From an uncultured Oceanospirillaceae bacterium (lineage in GTDB: Bacteria > Pseudomonadota > Gammaproteobacteria > Pseudomonadales > Balneatricaceae): 64,000 nt of DNA. Positions within the stretch are counted from its first letter, which is position 1, and each line of letters starts with the position of its first letter. Position numbers and translations under genes: made by a program. The DNA is taken from the NCBI GenBank assembly GCA_937136055.1, contig CAKZOD010000004.1, positions 62,001-126,000 of the forward strand. The letters are read 5' to 3'. Positions 1 through 9,372 of the stretch are shown piece by piece. The notes beneath the pieces are model-generated. The model was not told the DNA's origin and did not search any database. It saw nothing but the letters and a program-made list of their open reading frames with translations.

Positions 1-76
1 AAAAACTACTTTAATATTCAAACATAGCTGTTGTCTGTATTAAAAATACTGAGCTAACTAATAAAAGGTACACACC

Positions 77-583
77 ATGACACACCATATTGAGCAAACC
101 CTAAAAGTTAATGTTCCAGCCAGTCAGCTTTGGAAGGTAATGGAGGATTTCGCCAGTGTTGAACAATTCGCCACAACCATAAAATCTTCTCCCGTTATCA
201 ACGGCATTGAATCTGGATTAGGCGCTAAGCGCAAATGCACATTTAACGATGGCTCCAGCTTGGTTGAAGAAATTGTAGCCTTCGAAGAAGGACAAAGTTT
301 CACAATGGAGCTTTCTGAATATACGCTGCCTTTAAAAAGCATGTCTGCTCAAATGAAAGTGACGCCCATCAATGAAAATAGCAGCGAGTTACAAATGTCA
401 GCTGACTTTGTGGTAAAAGCAGGGCCGCTGGGATGGCTAATGGGATTTTTGCTAATGAAACCCATGATGAAAGGCGTTTTCACCAAACTAATGACCGGCC
501 TTGCCTATCATACAACAACGGGGAAAAGAATCGGTGATGAGCTGCCAACTAAAGATGAACTAACGGCTCTGATTGTCAATTAA
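77..583 (+). CDS. SRPBCC (START-like) family protein
   Basis: 168 residues with the layout of the SRPBCC/polyketide-cyclase fold: an N-terminal strand (HIEQTLKVNVPASQLWKVMEDF) that leads into the first helix, a middle of short strands (GLGAKRKCTFNDGSSLVEEI), and a long C-terminal helix after a hydrophobic stretch (GPLGWLMGFLLMKPMMKGVF). Proteins of this fold bind hydrophobic ligands in a cavity. The ligand cannot be read from sequence. There is no signal peptide, so it is probably cytoplasmic. The ATG follows AAAGGT at a suitable distance. It stands alone; the next gene is 450 bp away on the same strand. The family call is fairly sure, the function is unknown. Confidence 0.75.
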   Translation: MTHHIEQTLKVNVPASQLWKVMEDFASVEQFATTIKSSPVINGIESGLGAKRKCTFNDGSSLVEEIVAFEEGQSFTMELSEYTLPLKSMSAQMKVTPINENSSELQMSADFVVKAGPLGWLMGFLLMKPMMKGVFTKLMTGLAYHTTTGKRIGDELPTKDELTALIVN

Positions 584-1033
584 CCGCTGCAAAATTTAAA
601 CTTAATAACACGCCCTGCACTTCGCACCTCATTGCTTGACTCGCTGTTACTCAAGTCATTTCACGATGAACGTAAACACATCAGCAGTTTGCAATTGCTT
701 CTAATGGCGGGGCTTTTTGAATCAGAAACGTGGCTTTGTCAAAGGCTTACAATAAACCCAACCAACATAACTCTAATATTGCCAAATCTAGTGTAACTAC
801 TTATTAAGAAATAGCATTAAACAAAATCAACATGCCACACAAGCTGCAATGATTAATCTTAAGCAACGAGTTAGAGGTCAAAAAAATCTTGGTTCTATGG
901 CCATTTGCTATATGGCGCAATGCAACTTCATGTGATTGCGCTAGTATCAACTCCATTAATTACCCACTCTTATCTACTATTTATCTGGCCTGATTTGCAA
1001 TCCCAAACAGTGCCTATCCAGTTGTGAGGATGT
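584..1033. other. Intergenic region, no gene seen
   Basis: 450 bp between the SRPBCC gene and the LuxR-type regulator. I see no open frame with a start and ribosome binding site on either strand, no RNA gene and no strong hairpin. It presumably holds the promoter of the downstream regulator. Confidence 0.4.
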
Positions 1034-1981
1034 ATGATCGATCAAGCGCTTCCCAATGTTCCTGATAAACTGCTGGATAAATGGCAAGAGATGATCAATT
1101 TACTGGCGCGCTTAACTCATACGCCTGCCGTGTTAATCACCCATGTGCAGATTGATCAAATTAGCGTATTTCTCAAAAGCAACAACGATACAAATCCTTT
1201 TGCTTCACAAGGGTTTCAAAAACGAGTGAGCGGCCATTATTGCGATCGTGTGGTTGCCACCCAGCAACCTCTACTGATCAAAAATGCCAAACGTGAACAG
1301 CACTGGCAAGATAGCCCAGCCCTTGAAAAAGGCATGCAATTCTATCTAGGCCTCCCACTTGTGTGGCCAAATCAAACTGCCTTCGGCACAATTTGTATCA
1401 TGGATCTAGACGAAGATAATCAAGCCTTGGATTACTTACAGCTGATGGAAGTGTTTCAATCCCTGATTAATCACGATCTTAAGCTTTTAATGAATAACCA
1501 GCGACAACATCGGCAACAAAAATTGACCGAACAACAAATGAAGGAGCTTGATGCCCAACTCGCGCAACAAAGTAATCATTTAGCAGAGACCAATACGGCA
1601 TTGCGAGTGCTATTGCGTCAGCGAGAAGCCGAAAGGGAAATTGTTGAGCAAGAAACCCAGCAGGCAATCATAGACTCTTTAACGCCTTTTATTGAGCAGT
1701 TGGAAACAAGCTTATCAAATGATCAACAACGCCAAATGCTTTGCGCCATGCGCGAGCAGCTTATTGGGGAAAAGCAGGTTAATTTACTAGCAAGCATCAA
1801 CTTTAGTGCCACTGAAAAAAAGATCATTCAGCAGATAAAAAGCGGTAGCTCCAGTAAAGCGATTGCAGAGCTGCTTTTCATTTCCAAAAAGACGGTCGAT
1901 TTTCACCGTCAAAATATTCGCAAAAAGCTCGGCTTAACAAGTTCTCACACTAGCCTTAATAAATACTTGATTGAAAACTAA
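1034..1981 (+). CDS. GAF-domain LuxR-type transcriptional regulator
   Basis: 315 residues. Residues ~1-150 resemble a GAF sensor domain (LLARLTHTPAVLITHVQ, then FYLGLPLVWPNQTAFGTICIMD, a typical late GAF strand pair). Residues ~150-235 are Gln/Glu-rich and probably form a coiled coil. Residues ~245-310 are a LuxR/FixJ HTH (FSATEKKIIQQIKSGSSSKAIA, then SKKTVDFHRQNIRKKLG). There is no receiver or autoinducer-binding domain, so the signal is probably a small ligand or redox cue in the GAF pocket. The cytochrome P460 gene lies 188 bp downstream on the same strand and is a possible target. The ATG follows GTGAGGATGT. Confidence 0.8.
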   Translation: MIDQALPNVPDKLLDKWQEMINLLARLTHTPAVLITHVQIDQISVFLKSNNDTNPFASQGFQKRVSGHYCDRVVATQQPLLIKNAKREQHWQDSPALEKGMQFYLGLPLVWPNQTAFGTICIMDLDEDNQALDYLQLMEVFQSLINHDLKLLMNNQRQHRQQKLTEQQMKELDAQLAQQSNHLAETNTALRVLLRQREAEREIVEQETQQAIIDSLTPFIEQLETSLSNDQQRQMLCAMREQLIGEKQVNLLASINFSATEKKIIQQIKSGSSSKAIAELLFISKKTVDFHRQNIRKKLGLTSSHTSLNKYLIEN

Positions 1982-2000
1982 GATGCCTAACACTCTAACT

Positions 2001-2056
2001 CATCTCTCATCTCTCATCTCTCATCTCTCATCTCTCATCTCTCATCTCTCATCTCT
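2001..2056. repeat. 7-bp tandem repeat, 8 copies of CATCTCT
   Basis: Eight uninterrupted copies of CATCTCT lie just after the LuxR-type regulator stop codon and before the P460 gene. A short simple-sequence array of this kind is prone to slippage. It is intergenic and upstream of the likely P460 promoter, so copy number could affect spacing but not reading frame. Confidence 0.95.
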
Positions 2057-2169
2057 CACTCCATTTTCATTCTATCTAGTATTTTTCTAGTACAAACCTA
2101 GTATTTCCCTCTATCCAGCCACTTCCTATACTCAATAGCTCAAGTCTGACTGAGAAAGGGACAAAAATA

Positions 2170-2796
2170 ATGAAAAGAAATATTCTGACAAGAAGCCCCC
2201 TAGCAAAACTACTTTCAACCGCGGCAGTTACAGCACTACTAACATCTGCAACGAGTATTAGCTTAGCTGAAGAATTTCCATCTGTTATCAATTTTAACGA
2301 GGCAAACGAGCTGTTACTGCCACTTGATTATCGCGAGTGGATACAAGTAGGTGCCAACGTTTCCCCTCATGAGTTAAACAATGGCAAAGCGCCTTTTAAT
2401 GAGATGCGCACAATCTACATGGACAGAGCAAGCTTTAAGCACTGGAAAGAAAAAGGCGAATTTAAAAAAGGGACTTTTCTATTAAAAGAGGTGATGAGCG
2501 CGGATCGCTATAAAGGCCTAACCGGATCAGGTTATGCAGCAGGGGATATCGTCGCCGTCGCTGGCATGTTAAAAGATGCAGATCGTTTTCCAAATGAGCC
2601 TGGAAACTGGGGGTTCTTTCGCTATCCGAAACTTGAAAACAGCCGTTTCTTTACCAAGGCAAGCGCTCAGTACCCCACCGGAAAATGCTCAGGTTGTCAC
2701 GTTGCAGGGGCTCAAGATGATATGGTCTTTACCCAGCACTACCCTGTACTTACCGATGCTAAAGGCACTGGCTTGACCTCTGTGCCAGTTGAGTAG
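2170..2796 (+). CDS. Cytochrome P460 family periplasmic haem protein
   Basis: 208 residues with a signal peptide (~1-33, ending near SISLAEEF) and a single c-type haem motif CSGCH at 173-177. Upstream is the P460 core: PLDYREWIQVGA, a segment around NEMRTIYMDRASFKHWK, and the FPNEPGNWGFFRYP region. Cytochrome P460 proteins are periplasmic c-type haem proteins; some oxidise hydroxylamine, but most in heterotrophs are uncharacterised. The ATG follows GAAAGGG with good spacing. It may be controlled by the upstream GAF-LuxR regulator. The family is confident; the substrate is not. Confidence 0.88.
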   Translation: MKRNILTRSPLAKLLSTAAVTALLTSATSISLAEEFPSVINFNEANELLLPLDYREWIQVGANVSPHELNNGKAPFNEMRTIYMDRASFKHWKEKGEFKKGTFLLKEVMSADRYKGLTGSGYAAGDIVAVAGMLKDADRFPNEPGNWGFFRYPKLENSRFFTKASAQYPTGKCSGCHVAGAQDDMVFTQHYPVLTDAKGTGLTSVPVE

Positions 2797-2871
2797 AAAT
2801 TTTGTTGCCTAGAGGAATTTCTTAAGTATGTATAATAAGGGAATTCTAAAAAGGCGCAGCAAACCTTAGGG

Positions 2872-3528
2872 TTATGCTATTCCCTGCATCCTACCTTGCT
2901 CTAATCCATAAAAATGTGGGTTAGGGCAATCTTGACGATCGTGACTCACTAGTATCGCAGGTATCTGTAATTGCTTAATTTGGGTAAATACAAACGCTCT
3001 AAAAGCGCCTCTAAGTTCTTCATCTAAACGCGAGAAAGGCTCATCCAACAGCAGTAGCTTTGGCTTGGCCAACAAGCTTCTTAACAAGCTAATTCGCGCC
3101 TTTTGCCCTCCTGACAAGGTTGCTATATCACGCTTTTCATATCCTGCTAAACCAGCACTTTGCAGTGCTTGTGCGACTAACTCTAAACGCTGCGCTTTAC
3201 TCTTTGTAGGCTTTTCGGCTGCTAAACCAAAGAGCAGATTACCTGCCACATCTAAATGGGGGAAGAGCAAATCCTCTTGAAATTGAATACCAATACCGCG
3301 CAGATGCATAGGCAAATGTTCGACACGCTCTCCTGCCAAAGTGATTGTGCCTTTAGCCGTAAGTTCTCTGGTTAAGCTCCCTGCTATTGCAGCTAGCAAG
3401 CTCGACTTGCCGCAGCCGCTAGCTCCCATCACCACTAATAACTCCCCCGCTTCTACCTGCGCATTCACGGGGGGGAATAAGGCTTCTGTATCTAGGCTAA
3501 CTTGCAGCGATTCTAGTCGCACACTCAT
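2872..3528 (-). CDS. ynjD: ABC transporter ATP-binding protein, YnjD type
   Basis: 218 residues, the normal length for a compact importer ATPase. Visible motifs are Walker A (GASGCGKSS), a Q-loop segment (IGIQFQEDLLFPHL), the signature LSGGQKAR, Walker B (LLLLDEP) and a switch His in LVSHD. It is the last gene of a three-gene minus-strand operon and lies 24 bp after the permease. The order binding protein, double permease, ATPase and all three lengths match the YnjBCD importer of enterobacteria, whose substrate is not settled. Confidence 0.85.
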   Translation of the reverse strand: MSVRLESLQVSLDTEALFPPVNAQVEAGELLVVMGASGCGKSSLLAAIAGSLTRELTAKGTITLAGERVEHLPMHLRGIGIQFQEDLLFPHLDVAGNLLFGLAAEKPTKSKAQRLELVAQALQSAGLAGYEKRDIATLSGGQKARISLLRSLLAKPKLLLLDEPFSRLDEELRGAFRAFVFTQIKQLQIPAILVSHDRQDCPNPHFYGLEQGRMQGIA

Positions 3529-3552
3529 ATCGGGCTTCTCAGATTATAATAA

Positions 3553-5295
3553 TCAATTCATCGCTTTACGTTTAGCAAAACACCACTGCGGGATAAATAT
3601 CGCTAATGCATAAACAATCAGTGGCAAAACAAATTGCCAAATAGCAAATACAGCACTGACCCGCAAATCAGACCCACTGGCTGCAGCAACACTTTCTAAC
3701 GTAATGGTTTCAATACGCCCTGCACCCACGTATAAGCTGGGTAAATATTGGGACACGCTAACCGCAAAACCGACAGCAAAACTAAATGCCAAAGGCTTGA
3801 ATAACATAGGTATTTTAACTTTCCAAAAGCTGCGCCACAAAGATTGGCTCAACATTGCTCCTAACTGTAAATAGCGATCATCAAAGGCTAAGTAAACTTT
3901 CGCTAAGCTAAGATAACAATATGGCAACACAAATAGAAAATGCACCCAGATCATACTCGATAATTGCCCTTCTAAATGAAGTGCCACTAGCATGATTTGA
4001 ATACCAAACAAAAAAGAAATCTGCGGTAGTAATAACGGAAAGTAGACAATGCCCGTCACCCAGTGAGTACTTTTTGCCTGCTTCTTATTTTGTTGGCTTT
4101 GCCACTGTAGAATGATCACGCTCATCACCAGCGCCAATAACGCACTGGCTAAACCGATCAGAGCTGTATTGATCAGCGGGTCGATCAATTGCTCTGCACT
4201 TCTTTGCCAATTTTTAAAGGACCAACGGGTAGGCAGCAAATCAGGAAAACGCCATTGGCGGCTAAATGACCAAACCATCAATGCACTCATCGCCAATAAA
4301 GAGCTGGCGGCTATTACCAATATCGCACTGTGACTTAAAAACTTTGCGACTACTCTCGATTCTTTTTCCGATTCTTTTTTCGATTCTTTTTTGGCTGTGA
4401 CTCCCGCCACCAGCCAGTCACGGCAGTGCTTTGTTATTAACACTTCGACAACATAAAACAACCCAATCAATGCAACTAATAACAGCAATAACAAGCTAGC
4501 TGCGGATGCACCCACTAAGCGCATTGATAAGTCGGGCTGATTAAACCACTCATTGATCAGTACCGCGAAAGTACTAGGTGCAGCAGGCCCCAACACGATA
4601 CTTAAATCAACCACCGATAATGAATAAGAAAGCACCGCGTAAAAAGGTAACCTCAAAGAACTAAATAGCTGAGGAAAAACCAGCTTTATCCACCCTTGGT
4701 TATGGGTATAGCCCAGTGAAGCAGCAACTTGTAATGTCTTATCGACATTGAGTTTAGTCATTGCTGAAAGTGTCATTAACACAAAAAAGGGGATTTCTTT
4801 AATAACCAGTGCCACACTTAAGCTCAGTGCATAGTTATCATTCACGATCAGCCAATCAGGAGGGATATCAAAACCGCTTAACTGCGGCGATATTAAACGC
4901 ATTAACCAACCACTGGGCGCAATCACAAAAGCAAAACCAATCGCAAATGCTAAGTGCGGTATTGCCAGTAACGGCCCCAGTGAATGTTTAACCCAAAGCC
5001 AACTGCGTGATCTATAGAGCTGCATGCACAGCCATTGGCTCATCACAAATGCGCCACAAGTTGCCAACACAGTCGAGCCTAAACTCAAGCGAATGCTGCT
5101 CCAAGTGCTTGGATGATTAAACATCTCGATAGTCGGCTGCCAACTGTATTGGTTATAACCGACGCTAGGCAAATAGCCAAGTGCCGGTAACCAAGTTCCC
5201 AGTAATCCCGCGACGATTGGCAATACGATGAAGAACAGCGAAAGCAACCCGATGCTTACCCCGAATATCAACTGTAGTCGGCGGTTATAGGTCAT
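3553..5295 (-). CDS. ynjC: ABC transporter fused permease, YnjC type
   Basis: 580 residues with two MetI-like permease halves in one chain: about six membrane helices in each half, separated by a charged linker near residues 305-320 (a KKESKKESEKESR stretch). Each half carries an EAA-like loop (AASLGYTHNQGWIKLVFPQL in the first, GAMLSQSLWRSFWKVKIP in the second). Such fused permeases occur in the YnjC, ThiP and FbpB lineages; the neighbours favour YnjC. The linker is encoded by three near-identical GATTCTTTTT-type repeats on the plus strand, which could slip. Confidence 0.85.
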   Translation of the reverse strand: MTYNRRLQLIFGVSIGLLSLFFIVLPIVAGLLGTWLPALGYLPSVGYNQYSWQPTIEMFNHPSTWSSIRLSLGSTVLATCGAFVMSQWLCMQLYRSRSWLWVKHSLGPLLAIPHLAFAIGFAFVIAPSGWLMRLISPQLSGFDIPPDWLIVNDNYALSLSVALVIKEIPFFVLMTLSAMTKLNVDKTLQVAASLGYTHNQGWIKLVFPQLFSSLRLPFYAVLSYSLSVVDLSIVLGPAAPSTFAVLINEWFNQPDLSMRLVGASAASLLLLLLVALIGLFYVVEVLITKHCRDWLVAGVTAKKESKKESEKESRVVAKFLSHSAILVIAASSLLAMSALMVWSFSRQWRFPDLLPTRWSFKNWQRSAEQLIDPLINTALIGLASALLALVMSVIILQWQSQQNKKQAKSTHWVTGIVYFPLLLPQISFLFGIQIMLVALHLEGQLSSMIWVHFLFVLPYCYLSLAKVYLAFDDRYLQLGAMLSQSLWRSFWKVKIPMLFKPLAFSFAVGFAVSVSQYLPSLYVGAGRIETITLESVAAASGSDLRVSAVFAIWQFVLPLIVYALAIFIPQWCFAKRKAMN

Positions 5296-5316
5296 TTAAC
5301 GATTAAACTCGCTGAG

Positions 5317-6624
5317 CTATTTTGCGTAGCGTGCTTGCCAAGCACTTTCTAAAGCGCGCACCCATGAACTGTGAGGTTCAAGCAATACTTTGCCTAATTC
5401 ACTTGCGTTTAAAGTCGCAGGTCCTAGCTTAAGTTGAGCAAAGCTTGCTTTGTCTACAGCACTGAGTTTATCCATCGCTAATACTGTTGGGTCACCCCAC
5501 ACATTAGGGTCGGCTTTATGCAACTGCGCTTGGGGAGACATCAAGAAGTTAGCAAACACCTTCGCACCCGCTGCAGCCTTCGCATTAAAAGGCACGGCAA
5601 CAAAATGGGTATTACCTAAAGTACCACCTTTGTGTACATAGGTTTTCACACTACTTGGTAGCTCGTCATTGATTATCGCGTTACTGGCATCATTCGGGTT
5701 AAAGCTTAATGAAATAAAGAGTTCACCATCATTAAGTAAATTTTTCATTTGCTGTGCATTTTTAGGAAAAGTGCGACCGCTTCGCCACATTAACGGATGC
5801 AACTTATCAAGATACTGCCATAAGGGCTCAGTCACTTTTGCAAAATCTTCTGCGACTACTGGCTTACTCAATAGCGATTTATCTTCAATCAACTCTATCA
5901 GTGCCTGTTTTACAAAAGTAGTACCGTGAAAATTGGGCAGTGCTGGATAACTAAAACGCCCTTTTGCATTTTCTAATGTGCCCAATAGTGAAGTCATATC
6001 AGTTGGTGCTTTATCTAATCGATCAGCGTCATACATAAACACTAATTGCGCCATCCCCCATGGTGCTTCCAAATTATCGACAGGGGTTGTGAAGTCATAT
6101 AAAGTGCTAGGCTTATTTTCAGTATCGACTAGCGTGTAGTTCGGTAAATTTTGAGTGTAAGCTTTCGCTAGTAAGCCATTATCTTTCATGGCTTTAAAGT
6201 TTTCACCATTCACCCACATTAAGTCGACACTACCATCACTGGTGCGCCCAGCACTCTTTTCAGCCAATAACTTACTTACTACATTGCCAGCATCGCTAAC
6301 TTTAACTAGTTTCACCGTCACTTGGTGTTGCTGCTTAACTTGTTTAGCCGCCCAGCGAATATAGTCATTAATGGTTTCAGAACCACCCCAGGCATTAAAG
6401 TAAACCGTTTGATTTTTGGCCTGCTCTAGTGTGTCTTGCCAAGCTTGTTGCGCCGGCGTGGTATTTGCGAGCGCATTAACGCTTAGCAAGCTAGACACTA
6501 ATAGAAGTGGCTTTAAGTAGCGTTTTTTTGCTTTGGGGGTGATAGGGGTAGGGATAGCGACAGAGCGACTAACCTGCTTTTTATTCATTTTTTTATTAGC
6601 ACAGAACAAAGTAAATAGTGACAT
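5317..6624 (-). CDS. ynjB: ABC transporter substrate-binding protein, YnjB type
   Basis: 435 residues. After a basic stretch there is a hydrophobic signal segment (LKPLLLVSSLLSVNALA, cleavage near residue 53), then a class II binding-protein fold beginning WQDTLEQAKNQTVYFNAWGG, a typical YnjB opening. It is the first gene of the operon, 21 bp before the permease. The start used has GGG in AAAGGGTTGATT before ATG. An internal Met at residue 13 lacks a ribosome site but would give a more usual signal-peptide length. The substrate is unknown; no riboswitch was recognised upstream. Confidence 0.82.
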   Translation of the reverse strand: MSLFTLFCANKKMNKKQVSRSVAIPTPITPKAKKRYLKPLLLVSSLLSVNALANTTPAQQAWQDTLEQAKNQTVYFNAWGGSETINDYIRWAAKQVKQQHQVTVKLVKVSDAGNVVSKLLAEKSAGRTSDGSVDLMWVNGENFKAMKDNGLLAKAYTQNLPNYTLVDTENKPSTLYDFTTPVDNLEAPWGMAQLVFMYDADRLDKAPTDMTSLLGTLENAKGRFSYPALPNFHGTTFVKQALIELIEDKSLLSKPVVAEDFAKVTEPLWQYLDKLHPLMWRSGRTFPKNAQQMKNLLNDGELFISLSFNPNDASNAIINDELPSSVKTYVHKGGTLGNTHFVAVPFNAKAAAGAKVFANFLMSPQAQLHKADPNVWGDPTVLAMDKLSAVDKASFAQLKLGPATLNASELGKVLLEPHSSWVRALESAWQARYAK

Positions 6625-6833
6625 TAATCAACCCTTTAAAATAACAAGAAACACAATGTTAACAATAACAGACAGCAAGCTGCTTGCTTTGTTACAAATT
6701 AATTAATAGAAACTAAATATTTTTGAAAGTTTGTGAGTACCTCTAAAGGTTCTGTCGATTCTGCATTCTTTTGTTTCTTTGAGAAAAGCCAAATAACCGA
6801 CTTCGGTTTGATTAAGTATTAGAGTTACAAGTA

Positions 6834-7730
6834 TCAAAAAGAATGGCAGCGCTTCACTTCCTCAATAATCGCATTGGCTAAAGGTGACACCGCATTATTT
6901 TTTGATGAGATCAGCATGATCGGTATTTGATAAGAGTATTTCTCTGGCAAAATTGATTTGAAGATACCTTTATCGACCCAGAAACTTGCATAGTGTTCAG
7001 GTAAATAGCCGATAAACTCGCCAGATAAAATTAAATGCGCAATACCTTCATCATGATACGCCATCGCTGTATTTTGGTAGTTAAGGCCATCGTTGCGCAC
7101 TTCTTTATCACGCATGTAGTTACTGGTGATGACCTCCGCTGTTTCCAGCAGTTTAGCAACTTGCGAAGGTTTACAATCAAACAGCGGATGCCCTTGGCCA
7201 CAGTATAAAAAGTTAGTTTCATTGTGCAGCGGGAAATAATCTAAGCCACGTAATTGGTGGCGACTTACCCCTAATCCCACCAGTGAGCGACCATTGGCGA
7301 CCGCCGTTTCAACCTCCCGAGCTTCGCACACATTAATATCAAACTGTAGATTATTGCCCTTAGCTTTAAGTGCTGAAATAGCGCGAGCAACGCCGCAACG
7401 GGCGTCATTAACAATAGTATCGATAATTGCCAAAGTCACACGACCCGACAGCTCATTTTTAGAACTCGCCACTGTCGTTGCAAATGCATCGCACTGTTGT
7501 AAAAGCTCAAGGGAGGCTTGATAAGTAACACGTCCAGTTTCTGTCAACTCAAAACCGCTTCTACCGCGCTTACATAACTTCACATCTAAGCGTACTTCAA
7601 GATCAGATAGATGTGCGCTAATCGTCGAGCGACCAATATTTAAGCGCGATTCTGCGGCGGATAATCCTCCACATTCAACAATGGCTACAAAGATTCTCAG
7701 CAAGCGTAAATCAACGTCATGAACGCGCAT
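6834..7730 (-). CDS. LysR-family transcriptional regulator, likely of hutHU
   Basis: 298 residues. The N-terminal winged HTH is clear (VDLRLLRIFVAIVECGGLSA, then RLNIGRSTISAHLSDLEVRL), followed by a linker helix and the two-lobed effector domain from ~90. It is divergent from hutH across a 133-bp gap that holds a dyad of LysR type (7767-7787). hut operons are more often controlled by the GntR-type repressor HutC, so a LysR activator here suggests a different control logic. The effector is unknown; urocanate or histidine is a guess from position. Confidence 0.85.
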   Translation of the reverse strand: MRVHDVDLRLLRIFVAIVECGGLSAAESRLNIGRSTISAHLSDLEVRLDVKLCKRGRSGFELTETGRVTYQASLELLQQCDAFATTVASSKNELSGRVTLAIIDTIVNDARCGVARAISALKAKGNNLQFDINVCEAREVETAVANGRSLVGLGVSRHQLRGLDYFPLHNETNFLYCGQGHPLFDCKPSQVAKLLETAEVITSNYMRDKEVRNDGLNYQNTAMAYHDEGIAHLILSGEFIGYLPEHYASFWVDKGIFKSILPEKYSYQIPIMLISSKNNAVSPLANAIIEEVKRCHSF

Positions 7731-7766
7731 ATTTTAACCTCATGTTAGTTCGATAAAACAGGAATA

Positions 7767-7787
7767 AGTTACGATAATTATGTAACT
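7767..7787. promoter_or_regulatory. Candidate LysR-type operator between regulator and hutH
   Basis: A dyad AGTTAC-N9-GTAACT whose spacer is itself nearly symmetric (GATAATTAT). It fits the T-N11-A pattern of LysR boxes and lies in the divergent intergenic region. Placement and symmetry are seen; binding is inferred. Confidence 0.5.
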
Positions 7788-7863
7788 ACAAAACTAATAT
7801 AACAAGTTAAAATGTCCGCATTAATCATTACTTTTATAATAAATTTAAACGTTTAGGAGCATT

Positions 7864-9360
7864 ATGATGACGTTTAGCTATGGTATCGACCATTTAAACC
7901 TTGATCTAGTTAACGATATTGCCAGCGGCAAAATAACAGCAGAACTTAGCCAACAAGCAATCGACAAAATTAAAATTAGCCGCCAACGCGTTGAAAAGAT
8001 GGCCGCTTCTGATAAAGCGGTATACGGTATCAATACTGGCTTTGGCCCATTATGCGATACACAAATTACACCTGAAGAAACTAACCTTTTACAAAAGAAC
8101 TTATTAATTACTCATGCAGTGGGTGTGGGTGAGCCAATTGCAAAAGACATCTCTAAACTGATGTTAATCACTAAAGTCCACGCACTGAGCCAAGGCTTCT
8201 CAGGGATTCGCTTAGAAACCGTACAAAGAATGTTAGCCTTTATCGAACTCGATCTTATACCTGTAGTGCCAGAGCAGGGCTCTGTCGGCGCATCTGGAGA
8301 CTTAGCACCGCTATCACATTTATTTTTACCACTGCTAGGTGAAGGTGAGTTCTGGCAAGGGGATGAGATTATCCCTGCAGCCCAAGCACTAAAAGAACAT
8401 AATCTAGCGCCAATGGATTTACATGCCAAAGAAGGCTTAGCGCTAATTAATGGTACCCAGTTTATCTTATCGCACGCGATCACAGGCTTAACCAAAATGC
8501 GCTACCTGTTAGATTTAGTCGATATAACTGGTGCGATGAGTATCGAGGGCATGCAAGGTAGCCAATCTCCCTTTAGAGAAGAGCTACATGCTACACGCCC
8601 ATTTGCAGGTAATATCGAAGTCGCTGCACGTATGCGAAGCTTCTTTGAAGGATCAGAGAATATGGCGGATCACAGCAACTGTGATCGCGTTCAAGATCCC
8701 TATTCACTGCGCTGTATTCCTCAAGTGCACGGCGCTTCACGCAACGCCTTCAACCACTTGAATGAGCTGGCTGAAATTGAAATGAATTCAGTGACTGATA
8801 ACCCAATCGTAATCAGCAGCGAAGAAGCGATTTCTGGCGGTAGCTTCCACGGCCAGCCACTTGCAATGGTCCTTGATTATGCCTCTATTGCAGCGGCTGA
8901 ACTGGGCAACATCTCTGATCGTCGCTGTTACTTATTATTAGAAGGCCTACACGGTTTACCAAGATTGCTCACATCATCAGGTGGATTAAACTCTGGTATG
9001 ATGATCCCGCAGTATGCGACAGCAGCTCTTGTGACAGAGAACAAATCTCTTTGTTTCCCGCCATCAGCTGACAGTGTACCAACGTCAATGGGACAAGAAG
9101 ATCACGTCTCAATGGGCAGTATTTCCAGCCGTAAATTCAATCAGATTTTAGGTAACTTAGAAAAAATTATAGGGATTGAATTAATGTATGCCGCCCAGGC
9201 AATTGATTTTAGACGCCCTAATAAGTGCTCTGATATCATAGAGAAAAACTTTGCCGTGATCCGTGAAAAAGTTGCCAAACTTGAAGAAGATAGGCTATTA
9301 AAACCTGATATTGATGCCATCATCGCATTAGTTAAATCACAAGCATTTACCGTTAGATAA
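7864..9360 (+). CDS. hutH: Histidine ammonia-lyase
   Basis: 498 residues, normal for HutH. It deaminates L-histidine to urocanate in the cytoplasm. The self-processing Ala-Ser-Gly triad that makes the MIO cofactor is at 143-145 (GSVGASGDLAPLSH). Other family signatures are YGINTGFG near 56, MEGMQGSQSPF-like text near 227 and a late QEDHVSMGS. The ribosome site is TAGGAG. Twelve base pairs separate it from hutU, so the two are co-transcribed. hutI and hutG are not in the window. Confidence 0.97.
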   Translation: MMTFSYGIDHLNLDLVNDIASGKITAELSQQAIDKIKISRQRVEKMAASDKAVYGINTGFGPLCDTQITPEETNLLQKNLLITHAVGVGEPIAKDISKLMLITKVHALSQGFSGIRLETVQRMLAFIELDLIPVVPEQGSVGASGDLAPLSHLFLPLLGEGEFWQGDEIIPAAQALKEHNLAPMDLHAKEGLALINGTQFILSHAITGLTKMRYLLDLVDITGAMSIEGMQGSQSPFREELHATRPFAGNIEVAARMRSFFEGSENMADHSNCDRVQDPYSLRCIPQVHGASRNAFNHLNELAEIEMNSVTDNPIVISSEEAISGGSFHGQPLAMVLDYASIAAAELGNISDRRCYLLLEGLHGLPRLLTSSGGLNSGMMIPQYATAALVTENKSLCFPPSADSVPTSMGQEDHVSMGSISSRKFNQILGNLEKIIGIELMYAAQAIDFRRPNKCSDIIEKNFAVIREKVAKLEEDRLLKPDIDAIIALVKSQAFTVR

Positions 9361-9372
9361 GGGATAACAACA

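Noticed and set aside
600..670. Repeat-like text (CACTTCGCACCTCATTGC, then TTGACTCG-CTCAAGTCA) after the SRPBCC gene
   Set aside because: It gives only a weak hairpin and a frame with early stops; without other copies in view it cannot be called a repeat element.
6625..6833. TPP riboswitch upstream of the YnjBCD-type operon
   Set aside because: The conserved CTGAGA and ACCTGATC blocks are absent.
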